A DNA stretch of 64,000 bases from Polaribacter sp. Hel_I_88 (lineage in GTDB: Bacteria > Bacteroidota > Bacteroidia > Flavobacteriales > Flavobacteriaceae), in contig NZ_JHZZ01000001.1 in NCBI RefSeq assembly GCF_000687935.1, positions 62,001-126,000 of the forward strand, written 5' to 3'. Position 1 is the first letter of the stretch. Each line of letters begins with the position of its first letter. This document shows, piece by piece, positions 31,803 to 42,030 of this stretch. The translations under genes were made by a program, and so were the position numbers. The notes below the pieces were generated by a model. It ran no database searches. It saw nothing but the letters and a program-made list of their open reading frames with translations, and was not told the DNA's origin.

Positions 31803-32618
31803 ATGGAAGATATTAGAAAAATTATAGAATCGGCTTGGGAAAATCGTGATTTATTAAAAGAAGAAAACACGATAAACACAATTAGAAAAGTTGTTGATTT
31901 ATTAGACAAAGGTGAGTTAAGAGTTGCAGAACCAACAACTGATGGTTGGCAAGTAAATGAATGGGTAAAAAAAGCAGTTGTTTTGTATTTCCCAATTCAA
32001 AAAATGGAAACGTTAGAAGCTGGTATTTTTGAATATCATGACAAAATTCCATTAAAGAAGAACTTTGCAGAAAGAGGAATTAGAGTTGTACCAAATGCAG
32101 TTGCAAGACATGGAGCTTATATTTCTGCTGGCACAATTTTAATGCCAAGTTACGTAAATATTGGTGCGTATGTAGATGAAGGAACCATGGTTGACACTTG
32201 GGCTACAGTAGGTTCTTGTGCACAAATTGGTAAAAATGTACATTTATCTGGTGGTGTTGGAATTGGTGGAGTTTTAGAACCATTACAAGCGGCTCCTGTA
32301 ATTATAGAAGATGGTGCTTTTATTGGCTCTAGATGTATTGTTGTAGAAGGTGTTAGAGTAGAAAAAGAAGCTGTTTTAGGAGCAAATGTTGTGTTAACAA
32401 TGAGTACTAAAATTATAGATGTTACTGGTGACGAACCTGTTGAAATGAAAGGAATTGTCCCTGCAAGATCTGTAGTAATTCCTGGAAGCTATACCAAGAA
32501 ATTTGCTGCTGGAGAATACAATGTACCTTGTGCATTAATTATCGGAAAAAGAAAAGAAAGTACCAATAAAAAAACATCTTTAAACGACGCTCTACGTGAG
32601 TATGATGTTGCTGTTTAA
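31803..32618 (+). CDS. dapD: Tetrahydrodipicolinate N-succinyltransferase
   Basis: DapD transfers succinyl from succinyl-CoA to tetrahydrodipicolinate in the lysine/diaminopimelate pathway. It is 271 residues, the usual length. An N-terminal helical domain (VVDLLDKGELRVAEPTTDGW) precedes a left-handed parallel beta-helix with hexapeptide repeats (IGAYVDEGTMVDTWATVGSC, GKNVHLSGGVGIGGVLEP). It is the first gene of a + strand pair, 12 bp before a glycosyltransferase gene. Confidence 0.97.
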   Translation: MEDIRKIIESAWENRDLLKEENTINTIRKVVDLLDKGELRVAEPTTDGWQVNEWVKKAVVLYFPIQKMETLEAGIFEYHDKIPLKKNFAERGIRVVPNAVARHGAYISAGTILMPSYVNIGAYVDEGTMVDTWATVGSCAQIGKNVHLSGGVGIGGVLEPLQAAPVIIEDGAFIGSRCIVVEGVRVEKEAVLGANVVLTMSTKIIDVTGDEPVEMKGIVPARSVVIPGSYTKKFAAGEYNVPCALIIGKRKESTNKKTSLNDALREYDVAV

Positions 32619-32630
32619 AGATTAAATGCT

Positions 32631-33380
32631 ATGACAAAAATTACTGCAATAATTCCTACTTTAAATGAAGAAATTCATATAGAAGAAGCTATAAAATCTG
32701 TTGGTTTTGCTGATGAAATTATTGTAATAGATTCATATAGCACAGATAGTACAGTTGCATTAGCTGAAAAATACAATGTAAAAATCATCAAGCGAAAGTT
32801 TGATGATTTTTCTTCTCAAAAAAACTTTGCGATTCAACAAGCTAAACATCCTTGGATTTATGTTTTGGATGCTGATGAAAGAGTAACTTCAGAAGTTAAA
32901 AGAGAAATTTTAGAAGCTGTACAAAACCCAAACAATTGTGTTGGTTTTTATGTGCGTAGAAGTTTTTATTTTGTTGGCAAGAACATCAATTACGGAGGTT
33001 GCCAAAGAGATAAAGTAATTCGACTTTTTTTGAAAGAAGAATGTATGTATAGAGGTATTGTTCATGAAAAAATTACTACAAATGGTAAATTAGGATTTTT
33101 CAAGCATAAAATTGAACATTATTCTTATAAAAATTATGATCATTATATTTCTAAAATGAATCACTATGGTGCTTTAAGAGCAAAGCAATATTTTGATGAA
33201 GGAAAAACAGTTAATTTATATCATATTCTAATAAAACCACCTGCAAGATTTTTTATTCATTATTTTTTAAGACTAGGCTTTTTAGATGGTTTTCCTGGTT
33301 ATATTTTTGCAAAAACCCAAGCTTATGGAGTTTATGTTAGGTACGTAAAACTCTGGCTTTTAAACAGAAACGTGAAGTAA
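32631..33380 (+). CDS. Family 2 glycosyltransferase, WaaE/KdtX-like
   Basis: A 249-residue GT2 enzyme of the lipopolysaccharide-core type (WaaE/KdtX group), which adds a sugar to an inner-core residue. AIIPTLNEEIHIEEAI starts the GT-A fold, VIDSYSTDSTVALA and VLDADERVTSEV hold the metal-binding Asp region, and the basic segment VRRSFYFVGKNINYGGCQRDKVIRLF in two blocks is typical. It acts on the cytoplasmic face of the membrane. Acceptor and donor cannot be told. It is convergent with the GT25 gene, 3 bp apart. Confidence 0.88.
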   Translation: MTKITAIIPTLNEEIHIEEAIKSVGFADEIIVIDSYSTDSTVALAEKYNVKIIKRKFDDFSSQKNFAIQQAKHPWIYVLDADERVTSEVKREILEAVQNPNNCVGFYVRRSFYFVGKNINYGGCQRDKVIRLFLKEECMYRGIVHEKITTNGKLGFFKHKIEHYSYKNYDHYISKMNHYGALRAKQYFDEGKTVNLYHILIKPPARFFIHYFLRLGFLDGFPGYIFAKTQAYGVYVRYVKLWLLNRNVK

Positions 33381-33383
33381 ATC

Positions 33384-34133
33384 TTATTTTAAAGTTTGAT
33401 AAAAGAAGTAATTTCGAACACATCTTTGTAATTTATAGGTAAATAGCGTAAAAATTTGCCAAAAAGGTCTGATAATTTCTCTTTTAACTTTATTGAATTT
33501 AGGTAAGTTATTTTGCTGAATAGTACTACCTCCCATTTTCTTATCAACACTTACAACATATTGTTTATTGGTAGAATATAATGGCACTTTATGTTTGTAA
33601 ACATCTTGTTTCATCACATCAATGGGTGCATAATAATCACTCAAATTATCCGTTAATTTTTGTGCTGCATTTTTACCAATAATTTGTCCAATCATTAAAA
33701 CTGGAGGCATTAAAAATTTATTGAGTAATTCAGTTTTTTGGAGTGAATAAAAACCTTTTTTACCTGAAATATCTAAAAAATCGTTTATTGTTATTTTTGA
33801 TAAAAGCTGATCTAAATCTTTAAAAAAGTCGTCATGAACCAAAGCATCATCTTCTAAAACAATCGAAAAATCTTCTGGCTGATTTGCTAAAAATTCCCAC
33901 AATTTAAAGTGCGTTAAACAAATACCAATTTCTCCATCATTTGGGTAAGGAAAATGTGCTAAAATATTGTGTTTCGCTTTTTCTTTTTTTAAGAAATTCG
34001 GATCTAAATCTTTACCATAAGTTGCAGAAATTCTGGTAATTGGAATGTTCAATTTTTTAAATTGATTTTCCATAAAATCTCTACGTTCTTTACTTTTATC
34101 TAAATTGATGTAATAAACTTTGTAAGACATCAT
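33384..34133 (-). CDS. Family 25 glycosyltransferase (lipooligosaccharide type)
   Basis: A GT25 enzyme, 249 residues from the ATG at 34133. YKVYYINLDKSKERRDFME, ITRISATYGKDLDP, EIGICLTHFKLWEFL and IVLEDDALVHDDF are the family blocks (the Asp-Asp-Ala of EDDA is metal-binding). GT25 members often add galactose to lipooligosaccharide. The chosen start overlaps the upstream gene stop as ATGA; a frame four codons longer would overlap it by 16 bp. It is the second gene of a fucosyltransferase-GT25 pair. Confidence 0.87.
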   Translation of the reverse strand: MMSYKVYYINLDKSKERRDFMENQFKKLNIPITRISATYGKDLDPNFLKKEKAKHNILAHFPYPNDGEIGICLTHFKLWEFLANQPEDFSIVLEDDALVHDDFFKDLDQLLSKITINDFLDISGKKGFYSLQKTELLNKFLMPPVLMIGQIIGKNAAQKLTDNLSDYYAPIDVMKQDVYKHKVPLYSTNKQYVVSVDKKMGGSTIQQNNLPKFNKVKREIIRPFWQIFTLFTYKLQRCVRNYFFYQTLK

Positions 34134-34933
34134 AATTGAATCCAATTTTTAGAAGCGACTTCATTTTTTTGACTTACAAACCATTTTTTAGGAGCAATAA
34201 CTGTTTTGTCTTTATATTGATTTAACCAAGCTCCCCACCAAGAAAAACTACTATTTGCTGTAATATTGTGGTTGCATAAACTCATTAAAAACATGTCTTC
34301 ATGTGGAATTGTTTTATGGTCTATATAAGTTGCATTTTCTAATTGTAAGTTTTCTTTTGTCCAAGCAATATTATCAGAAAAAACAAAAAAGTGAGTAGTA
34401 TCAAACTTTTCATTAATCAACTTAATAGCGGCTGCATAATAATTTAAATCGCAAGTTCCATGAACACTATTTGCTTTTTCATCAGTAATATAATCTCCTC
34501 TTCTAATATGCAAAGAACAAGAATTTTTATGCTGATGAATTTCTTTTGAATATTCTTTTGTTGAATTAGAAAGCTCTGATTTAATCGTAAATTGTTTTAA
34601 CAGAATTTCTCTAATAGATAAAAAATACTTTTCAGTTTGAAAATATCCTTTTACAAATTCATTCCCTTTAAGTTTCAATAAATTTTCATCAAACAACAAA
34701 CTTTTTTCTTTTACATTTTTCTTTAGTTTTAATAAAGATAAAAATGTGTCTAAAGAACCTGCTTTTTGTAAATCGATATTATAGGAATCTAAATGATAAC
34801 CACCATGTAATTTGTATGTTTTGAATTTAGAAATATCAATTTGAACATCAAAACCTTTTTGTTGCAAAGATTTCGCATACGCATATTGAAACATTTGGTT
34901 TCCAAGTCCACCAACAATTCTTACAATAATCAT
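34130..34933 (-). CDS. Family 11 glycosyltransferase (alpha-1,2-fucosyltransferase-like)
   Basis: A 267-residue GT11 enzyme that probably transfers fucose from GDP-fucose to a surface glycan. The N-terminal GGLGNQMFQYAYAKSL, the central SLHIRRGDYI (the HxRRGDY sugar-nucleotide motif) and the C-terminal NSSFSWWGAWLN with PKKWF are family signatures. Length is slightly under the typical 280-300. Together with GT25 and GT2 it suggests a small surface-glycan decoration locus. Confidence 0.9.
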   Translation of the reverse strand: MIIVRIVGGLGNQMFQYAYAKSLQQKGFDVQIDISKFKTYKLHGGYHLDSYNIDLQKAGSLDTFLSLLKLKKNVKEKSLLFDENLLKLKGNEFVKGYFQTEKYFLSIREILLKQFTIKSELSNSTKEYSKEIHQHKNSCSLHIRRGDYITDEKANSVHGTCDLNYYAAAIKLINEKFDTTHFFVFSDNIAWTKENLQLENATYIDHKTIPHEDMFLMSLCNHNITANSSFSWWGAWLNQYKDKTVIAPKKWFVSQKNEVASKNWIQL

Positions 34934-35045
34934 TTAAATTTTAGTTTGATAAAAGAAGTTACAGCAAAAATACAAATGTTCTTACTATTTTTCTTCTTTT
35001 AAACTATGTAAAACAATAAATTTGCCAATTGACTGCAAAAAAAAT

Positions 35046-36458
35046 ATGAAGTACACAGAAGCAATTCAATCAGAAATATTTACAATCATTTCTCAAGCAT
35101 CCAAAGAACTAAACATCGATTCTTATGTAATTGGTGGATTTGTGCGTGATTTTTTTCTAAAAAGAGGCACAGCAAAAGACATTGATGTAGTAGCTGTTGG
35201 CAGTGGCATTGAGTTGGCTAAAAAAGTAGCACAGCTAATTCCAAACAAACCTAAAGTGCAAATTTTTAAAACTTATGGAACAGCAATGTTGCGTTTTAAA
35301 GATGTTGAGATTGAGTTTGTGGGCGCAAGAAAAGAATCATATTCTGAAGATAGCAGAAATCCAGAAGTTACTGAAGGCTCTTTAAAAGACGATCAAAATA
35401 GACGTGATTTTACTATAAATGCGTTGGCTTTAAGTTTAAACGAAGACAATTTTGGAGAGTTGTTAGATCCTTTTAATGGTATTGAAGATTTAGAAAATAA
35501 AATTATTAAAACACCATTAAATCCTGATATTACTTATTCTGATGATCCTTTAAGGATGATGAGAGCCATTCGTTTTGCAACCCAATTAAATTTTGAAATC
35601 GAAGAAAATTCGCTTGCTGCTATTTCTAAAAACGCAAACCGATTACACATAATTACTAAAGAAAGAATTGTAGTTGAGTTGAATAAAATTATGTCCTCAG
35701 CAACACCATCTATAGGGTTTTTGTTATTAGAAAAAACCAAATTACTACCTCAAATTCTGCCTGAATTAATTGCATTAAAAGGTGTTGAAGAAGTTGAAGG
35801 TCAAAAACATAAAGACAACTTTTACCACACTTTAGAAGTGGTAGATAATATTGCAGAACATACAGAAGATGTTTGGTTACGTTGGGCTGCACTTTTACAT
35901 GATGTTGGAAAAGCACCTACAAAAAGATTCAGTAAAAAAGTGGGTTGGACGTTTCATGGACATGAATTTGTGGGCTCTAAAATGGTATATAAAATCTTTA
36001 AAAAATTAAAAATGCCATTGAACAATAAAATGAAATTTGTTCAGAAAATGGTATTGTTGAGTTCAAGACCAATTGTATTAGCAAGCGATGTAACAGATTC
36101 TGCTGTAAGACGTTTGGTTTTTGATGCAGGTGATGACATCAACTCTTTAATGACGCTATGTGAAGCAGATATTACTACCAAAAACCCAAGGAAATTTAAA
36201 TTGTATCATAAAAATTTTGATTTAGTTCGTTCTAAAATTAAAGAAGTGGAAGAACGAGATAGAGTGCGTAATTTTCAACCTCCAATTACTGGTGAAGAAA
36301 TTATGGAAGCCTTTAATTTAAAACCTTGTAGAGAAATTGGGCAAATAAAAGAAGCCATTAAAAACGCTATTTTAGATGGTGAAATTCCTAACGAACATAA
36401 AGCAAGTTATGATTTTATGATTGAAAAAGGCAAAAAACTCGGTTTAAAACAAGATTAA
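35046..36458 (+). CDS. CCA tRNA nucleotidyltransferase with HD domain
   Basis: It adds or repairs the 3' CCA of tRNAs. The class II nucleotidyltransferase head has VIGGFVRDFFLKR and the catalytic Asp-x-Asp in AKDIDVVAVG, with NRRDFTINALALSL and the ERIVVELNKI block. An HD phosphohydrolase domain (LLHDVGKA, about residue 290) follows. The total of 470 residues fits the HD-containing bacterial form. The ATG at 35046 is preferred to the TTG at 35022, because a -7 element (TAAATTTG, 35017-35024) overlaps that TTG. Confidence 0.92.
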   Translation: MKYTEAIQSEIFTIISQASKELNIDSYVIGGFVRDFFLKRGTAKDIDVVAVGSGIELAKKVAQLIPNKPKVQIFKTYGTAMLRFKDVEIEFVGARKESYSEDSRNPEVTEGSLKDDQNRRDFTINALALSLNEDNFGELLDPFNGIEDLENKIIKTPLNPDITYSDDPLRMMRAIRFATQLNFEIEENSLAAISKNANRLHIITKERIVVELNKIMSSATPSIGFLLLEKTKLLPQILPELIALKGVEEVEGQKHKDNFYHTLEVVDNIAEHTEDVWLRWAALLHDVGKAPTKRFSKKVGWTFHGHEFVGSKMVYKIFKKLKMPLNNKMKFVQKMVLLSSRPIVLASDVTDSAVRRLVFDAGDDINSLMTLCEADITTKNPRKFKLYHKNFDLVRSKIKEVEERDRVRNFQPPITGEEIMEAFNLKPCREIGQIKEAIKNAILDGEIPNEHKASYDFMIEKGKKLGLKQD

Positions 36459-36636
36459 AAACCTACATTAAATTATCATTTTATCTAAAAAATTAAGATA
36501 AAGCTATTTTTTTCGCCATACTTACTCTTACTCATTTTTCCTATTAATTTATCAATAAAAGCCATAATTTTCTTTTACTCATTGATTTCTGTATTGTATC
36601 TTTAAAGCAATAAAAAATCAATCAAAAAGAAAAAAA

Positions 36637-39600
36637 ATGAAAATTAAAAAAGTATTAGTTGCAAACAGAGGAGAAATTGCTATCAGAATATTTAGAGCTT
36701 GTACAGAAATTAATGTAAAAACGGTAGGTATTTATACTTTTGAAGACAGGTATTCTTTACACAGATATAAATCTGACGAATCTTATCAAATTGGTGAAGA
36801 CAATCAACCTTTAAAACCTTATTTAGATATTGATGCAATTATAAAAATTGCCAAAGAAAATAATGTAGATGCCATTCATCCTGGTTATGGTTTTTTATCA
36901 GAAAATGCACTTTTTGCTCAAAAATGTGAAGAAAATAATATCATTTTTGTGGGGCCAAAAGTATCCGTTTTAAAATCTTTAGGTGATAAAATTACGGCTA
37001 AAAAAGTAGCAATTGATAACAATATTCCTATCATTCAAAGCAATAAAAAGCCTTTAGAAAATGTAGAAATTGCTTTAGAAGAAGCAGAAAATATAGGTTA
37101 TCCTGTAATGCTAAAAGCAGCTTCTGGAGGTGGAGGAAGAGGAATGAGAGTTATTAGAAAAGCAGATGAATTAAAGAAAGCTTATGGAGAAAGTAAACGT
37201 GAAGCTTTAAATGCTTTTGGAGATGACACTGTTTTTTTAGAAAAGTTTGTAGAAAATCCAAAACATATTGAAATTCAGATTGTTGCAGATAATTATGGCA
37301 ACACTGTTCATCTGTTTGAAAGAGATTGTTCTGTGCAAAGACGTTATCAAAAAGTAATTGAATTTGCGCCTTCTTATGGCTTAAATGACGAAATAAAAAA
37401 TGCCCTTTACAACTATGCAATTAAAATTTGTACAGCTGTAAATTATAACAATATAGGAACTGTAGAATTTTTGGTAGATGATGATGGTTCTATTTATTTT
37501 ATAGAAGTAAATCCAAGAATACAAGTAGAACATACTGTTACAGAGGTTATTACAAACATAGATTTGGTAAAAACGCAATTATTTATAGCAGGTGGTTACA
37601 AATTAGAAGATCAACAAATAAAAATACCAAGTCAAGAATCTATCAAAATAAATGGCTATGCTTTGCAATGTAGAATTACTACAGAAGATCCTCAAAACGA
37701 TTTTAAACCCGATTTTGGCACAATTTCTACTTACAGAAGTGCATCTGGTTTTGGAATACGTTTAGATGCAGGTAGTATTTATCAAGGTGTAAAAATATCA
37801 CCTTTTTTTGATTCTATGTTAGTTAAAGTTACTTCAAACAGTAGAACTTTAGATGGTGCTGCACGTAAAATTAGAAGAGCTTTAAGCGAGTTTAGAATTA
37901 GAGGTGTTAAAACAAATATGCCTTTTTTAGATAATATTTTACAACACGAAACTTTTAGAAAAGGAGAAATTACTGTAAATTTTATAAAGTCTACACCTAG
38001 TTTATTCGAGTTTAAAGCACCAAGAAACAGAGCCAATAAAATTATTACTTATCTAGGAGATATTACTATAAATGGTAATAAAGATGTCAAAAAATTTGAT
38101 GCAACAAAAACGTTTGTAAAACCAAAAGTTCCTGCTTTTGATGTAAATACGAGTTTCCCAAAAGGAACAAAAGATATTTTAACAGAATTAGGTCCAGAAG
38201 GATTTTCTCAATGGTTAAAAAATGAAAAGAAAATTCATTTTACAGACACAACAATGAGAGATGCACATCAAAGTTTATTGGCAACAAGAATGCGAACTTT
38301 TGATATGCTAAAAGTAGCAGAAGGCTATGCAAAAAATCATCCAGAAATATTTAGTATGGAAGTTTGGGGTGGAGCAACTTTTGATGTTTGCTTGCGTTTT
38401 TTACAAGAAAATCCTTGGGAAAGGTTACGTTTATTAAGAGAAAAAATGCCAAACGTTTTATTACAAATGTTAATAAGAGGCTCAAATGGAGTTGGTTATA
38501 CAGCTTATTCAGATAATTTAATTGGCAAATTTGTAGAAGAATCTTGGGAAAATGGAGTTGATTTATTCAGAATTTTTGACTCCCTAAATTGGATGAAATC
38601 ATTGGCACCTTGTATAGAACATGTTCGAACAAAAACGAATGGTTTAGCTGAAGGTTCTATTTGTTACACAGGTGATATTTTAGATGTAAAAAACACCAAA
38701 TACAACTTAAAATATTACATTAATCTTGCAAAAGAAATCGAAAATGCTGGTGCACATATTTTAGCAATTAAAGATATGGCTGGTTTGTTAAAACCTTATG
38801 CAGCATCAGAATTAGTATCTGCTTTAAAAACGGAATTAAATATTCCAATTCATTTGCACACACATGATACATCCTCTATACAATCTGCTACCTATTTAAA
38901 AGCAATTGAAGCTGGTGTTGATGTTGTAGATGTTGCTTTGGGTGGTTTATCTGGTTTAACATCGCAACCAAATTTTAACTCGATTGTAGAAATGATGAAG
39001 TTTCACGAAAGAGAAAATCCTATAAATACAACTTCTTTAAACGAATATTCTAATTATTGGGAAGCTGTTAGAGAATATTATTATCCTTTTGAATCTGGTT
39101 TAAAAGCAGGTTCTGGAGAGGTTTTTAAACACGAAATACCTGGAGGACAATATTCTAACTTAAAACCTCAAGCACAATCTTTAGGATTAGAAAGTCGTTT
39201 TCATGAAATTACAAAAATGTATGGAGAAGTAAATACGTTGTTTGGAAATATTGTAAAAGTTACACCAAGTTCTAAAGTTGTTGGTGATATGGCTCAGTAT
39301 TTAGTAAGTAATAATTTAACGATTCAAGATGTTTTAGAAAAAGGGGAAAGTATTTCTTTTCCACAATCTGTAGTAAGCTTTTTTAAAGGAGAATTAGGTC
39401 AACCTGTTGGTGGTTTTCCACAGAAATTGCAAAAACTCATTTTAAAAGATCAACAACCTTTTACTGATAGACCAAATGCACATATTCCTCCTGTAGATTT
39501 TGAAGTAGAATATGCCGAATTTAAAAGAATATTTGAAAATGATTTAGGAAGAACTATAGAATTTACAGATTTTTTATCTTATAAATTATATCCAAAAGTA

Positions 39601-40089
39601 TTCACAGAAGCTTTTAACAAGCATCTTAAATATGATAACCTGACTAATTTACCAACCAAAAACTTCTTTTATGGAATGGAAATTGGAGAAGAAATTACAG
39701 TAGATTTAGATAAAGGAAAAACAGTTTTAATTACGTTAGATTCTATTGGAGAAACCAATGAAGAAGGTATGATTACCATCTATTTTAAAGTAAATGGACA
39801 AGGTAGAACTGTAGAAGTTAAAGACGAATCTATTAAGGTAAATATCATTAAAAACACGAAAATAGATAAGAATAATGCATCTCAAATAGGTGCGCCCTTG
39901 CAAGGTTTGTTATCTAACATTTTAGTAAAAAATGGCGAAAAAGTTTCTAAAAATCAACCTTTATTTATTATTGAAGCCATGAAAATGGAAACTACAATAA
40001 CAGCAAATAATGAAGGAACTATCAACAAAATAGTTCTAAAAGCAGGAAATATGGTAAATTCTGATGATTTGGTTATCGAAATGAAATAA
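36637..40089 (+). CDS. pyc: Pyruvate carboxylase
   Basis: Pyruvate carboxylase makes oxaloacetate from pyruvate and bicarbonate, replenishing the TCA cycle. It is a single 1150-residue chain with all domains: biotin carboxylase (KVLVANRGEIAIRIFRAC, ATP-grasp ASGGGGRGMR, HPGYGFLSEN), carboxyltransferase (from about residue 530: FTDTTMRDAHQSLLATRMR, EVWGGATFDVCLRF, LHTHDTSS metal-binding) and a C-terminal biotinyl domain (EAMKMETT, Lys the biotin site). The 178 bp upstream is AT-rich with a weak TATCTTTA -7-like site. A perfect hairpin terminator follows. Confidence 0.97.
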   Translation: MKIKKVLVANRGEIAIRIFRACTEINVKTVGIYTFEDRYSLHRYKSDESYQIGEDNQPLKPYLDIDAIIKIAKENNVDAIHPGYGFLSENALFAQKCEENNIIFVGPKVSVLKSLGDKITAKKVAIDNNIPIIQSNKKPLENVEIALEEAENIGYPVMLKAASGGGGRGMRVIRKADELKKAYGESKREALNAFGDDTVFLEKFVENPKHIEIQIVADNYGNTVHLFERDCSVQRRYQKVIEFAPSYGLNDEIKNALYNYAIKICTAVNYNNIGTVEFLVDDDGSIYFIEVNPRIQVEHTVTEVITNIDLVKTQLFIAGGYKLEDQQIKIPSQESIKINGYALQCRITTEDPQNDFKPDFGTISTYRSASGFGIRLDAGSIYQGVKISPFFDSMLVKVTSNSRTLDGAARKIRRALSEFRIRGVKTNMPFLDNILQHETFRKGEITVNFIKSTPSLFEFKAPRNRANKIITYLGDITINGNKDVKKFDATKTFVKPKVPAFDVNTSFPKGTKDILTELGPEGFSQWLKNEKKIHFTDTTMRDAHQSLLATRMRTFDMLKVAEGYAKNHPEIFSMEVWGGATFDVCLRFLQENPWERLRLLREKMPNVLLQMLIRGSNGVGYTAYSDNLIGKFVEESWENGVDLFRIFDSLNWMKSLAPCIEHVRTKTNGLAEGSICYTGDILDVKNTKYNLKYYINLAKEIENAGAHILAIKDMAGLLKPYAASELVSALKTELNIPIHLHTHDTSSIQSATYLKAIEAGVDVVDVALGGLSGLTSQPNFNSIVEMMKFHERENPINTTSLNEYSNYWEAVREYYYPFESGLKAGSGEVFKHEIPGGQYSNLKPQAQSLGLESRFHEITKMYGEVNTLFGNIVKVTPSSKVVGDMAQYLVSNNLTIQDVLEKGESISFPQSVVSFFKGELGQPVGGFPQKLQKLILKDQQPFTDRPNAHIPPVDFEVEYAEFKRIFENDLGRTIEFTDFLSYKLYPKVFTEAFNKHLKYDNLTNLPTKNFFYGMEIGEEITVDLDKGKTVLITLDSIGETNEEGMITIYFKVNGQGRTVEVKDESIKVNIIKNTKIDKNNASQIGAPLQGLLSNILVKNGEKVSKNQPLFIIEAMKMETTITANNEGTINKIVLKAGNMVNSDDLVIEMK

Positions 40090-40108
40090 TTTTTTAAAAC
40101 TAATCATA

Positions 40109-40152
40109 AAAAGTAAAGTCATAAAATTTTAAAATTTTATGACTTTACTTTT
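40109..40152. terminator. Bidirectional terminator between pyc and the ABC exporter gene
   Basis: A perfect 22-bp inverted repeat (40109-40130 with 40131-40152) with no spacer between arms, flanked by A and T runs. It lies between two convergent genes and can end both transcripts. Confidence 0.88.
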
Positions 40153-40200
40153 AAAAAAAAACTATATCTATTAGAAAAATTTTAACCAATACATTTAAGG

Positions 40201-42030
40201 CTAACTCAAGCTTTGCATGGTAACTAATTTAAAATATTCGCTTTTTTTAGCTAATAATTCTTCGTGTTTTCCTTGCTCTACAATTTTTCCTTTTTTCATT
40301 ACTACAATTTTATCTGCTTTTTGAATGGTAGAAAGCCTGTGAGCAATTACTAAAGAAGTTCTGTTTTGCATCATTTTTTCCAAGGCTAATTGCACTAATT
40401 GTTCAGATTCTGTATCTAATGCAGAAGTTGCTTCGTCTAAAACCATTATTGGTGGGTTCTTTAAAACTGCTCTTGCAATCGATAAACGTTGCTTTTGTCC
40501 TCCAGAAAGTGTGCCTCCACTATCACCAATATTAGTCTCAAATTTTTCTGGTAAATTCTGAATAAATTCGTTCGCATTTGCAATTTCCGAAGCTTCTAAA
40601 ACTGCTTCTTTTGTTGCATGTTCTGTTCCTAGTTTTATGTTGTTTTCAACAGTATCATTAAACAAAATAGATTCTTGAGTTACAATACCCATTAAATCTC
40701 GTAAAGATTTTTTGGTTATATCTTTTATATTGATATTATCAATTAAAATATCGCCTTTATTTACATCATAAAATCGCGTAATTAAATTGGCTAAAGTCGA
40801 TTTTCCACTTCCAGATTGTCCAACCAAAGCAACAGTTTCTCCTTTTTTAATCGTTAAAGAAAAATCTTTTAAAACGTAATCGTTTTTATATTTAAAGGAG
40901 ATATTTTTAAAATCAATTTGATTTTCAAAACGCTCTTTAACAAGTGCATTTGGTTTGTCTTTAATACTGTTTTCAGTATTTAAAACTTGCATAATTCTTT
41001 CTGCAGAAGCTTCACCCTTTTGAATATTATAATACGAAGTTGTAATTAATTTAATAGGATTTAAAACTGTATAAAACAATACAATATAACCCATAAATTC
41101 ATCTGGCTGTAAAGAACTTGTGTTCGATAAAACCTCAGTTCCTCCATACCAAAGAATGGCAATAATTGTTGCAGAACCTAAAAACTCACTCATTGGAGAT
41201 GCCAAGGTTTGTCTGTGAAAAACGCTCGTCATTAAATTTCTAAAAGTTGTGGTAGATGTATTGAATTTACGCTCAATAATTTTCTCTGAGTTAAACCCTT
41301 TTATCACTCGTAAACCTGTTAATGTTTCTTCTATAAATGATAAAAAAGTTCCTGTTTCTTTCTGTGCTTTTACAGAGTTCGATTTTAATTTTTTACTAAT
41401 AGATGAGATTATAAATCCAGAAACTGGTAGTAAAATAAACACAAAAAGCGTTAATTTAACACTCATAAAAAGCATGATAGAAATAGCAATTACAACTGTA
41501 AGAGGCTCTCTAACAATAGTTTCTATAGATGTTAAAATCGATACCTCAACTTCTTGCACATCCGCTGTCATTCTTGCAATAATATCTCCTTTACGTTTTT
41601 CTGTAAAGTAAGAAATAGGCAATTCTACAATTTTATGATATAGTTTATCTCGTAAATCTTTTACAATTCCTGTTCTTAAAAAAGTAATTACATAAGATGC
41701 TAAATAGCGAAATAAATTTTTTAGAAAAAATAGCGACAATGCTAAAAGGCATATAAAAAATAAGGTTTTTATTTGTCCTTCATTTTCAATTTTTTCTGAT
41801 ATAAAATAATAGAAACTTTCTTTTAGAAAAGTACCAATATTTGTAATGCCTTCGTAAGTTGGTTTAGAAACAACTTCTTTATCCGTTTCAAAAAGAATTC
41901 CTAGAACAGGAATAAAAGCCAACACTGATAAAACATTAAAAAGAGCATAGAAAATATTAAATACTATATTGAGTACTGTAAATTTTCTATACTTCTTTTC
42001 GTACTTTAAAATATCTTTAAAATAGTTCAT
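40201..42030 (-). CDS. ABC exporter, MsbA-like (fused membrane and ATPase domains)
   Basis: A 609-residue half-transporter. An N-terminal six-helix export domain (about 1-330) is followed by an ATPase domain with Walker A GQSGSGKST, signature LSGGQKQR, Walker B MVLDEATSALD and the His switch IAHRLST. The family includes lipid-A flippase MsbA and peptide and lipid exporters. The gene's neighbours (mutase, GT2) suggest glycolipid or glycan export. Its ATG overlaps the mutase stop (TAATG), so translation is coupled. Confidence 0.88.
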   Translation of the reverse strand: MNYFKDILKYEKKYRKFTVLNIVFNIFYALFNVLSVLAFIPVLGILFETDKEVVSKPTYEGITNIGTFLKESFYYFISEKIENEGQIKTLFFICLLALSLFFLKNLFRYLASYVITFLRTGIVKDLRDKLYHKIVELPISYFTEKRKGDIIARMTADVQEVEVSILTSIETIVREPLTVVIAISIMLFMSVKLTLFVFILLPVSGFIISSISKKLKSNSVKAQKETGTFLSFIEETLTGLRVIKGFNSEKIIERKFNTSTTTFRNLMTSVFHRQTLASPMSEFLGSATIIAILWYGGTEVLSNTSSLQPDEFMGYIVLFYTVLNPIKLITTSYYNIQKGEASAERIMQVLNTENSIKDKPNALVKERFENQIDFKNISFKYKNDYVLKDFSLTIKKGETVALVGQSGSGKSTLANLITRFYDVNKGDILIDNINIKDITKKSLRDLMGIVTQESILFNDTVENNIKLGTEHATKEAVLEASEIANANEFIQNLPEKFETNIGDSGGTLSGGQKQRLSIARAVLKNPPIMVLDEATSALDTESEQLVQLALEKMMQNRTSLVIAHRLSTIQKADKIVVMKKGKIVEQGKHEELLAKKSEYFKLVTMQSLS

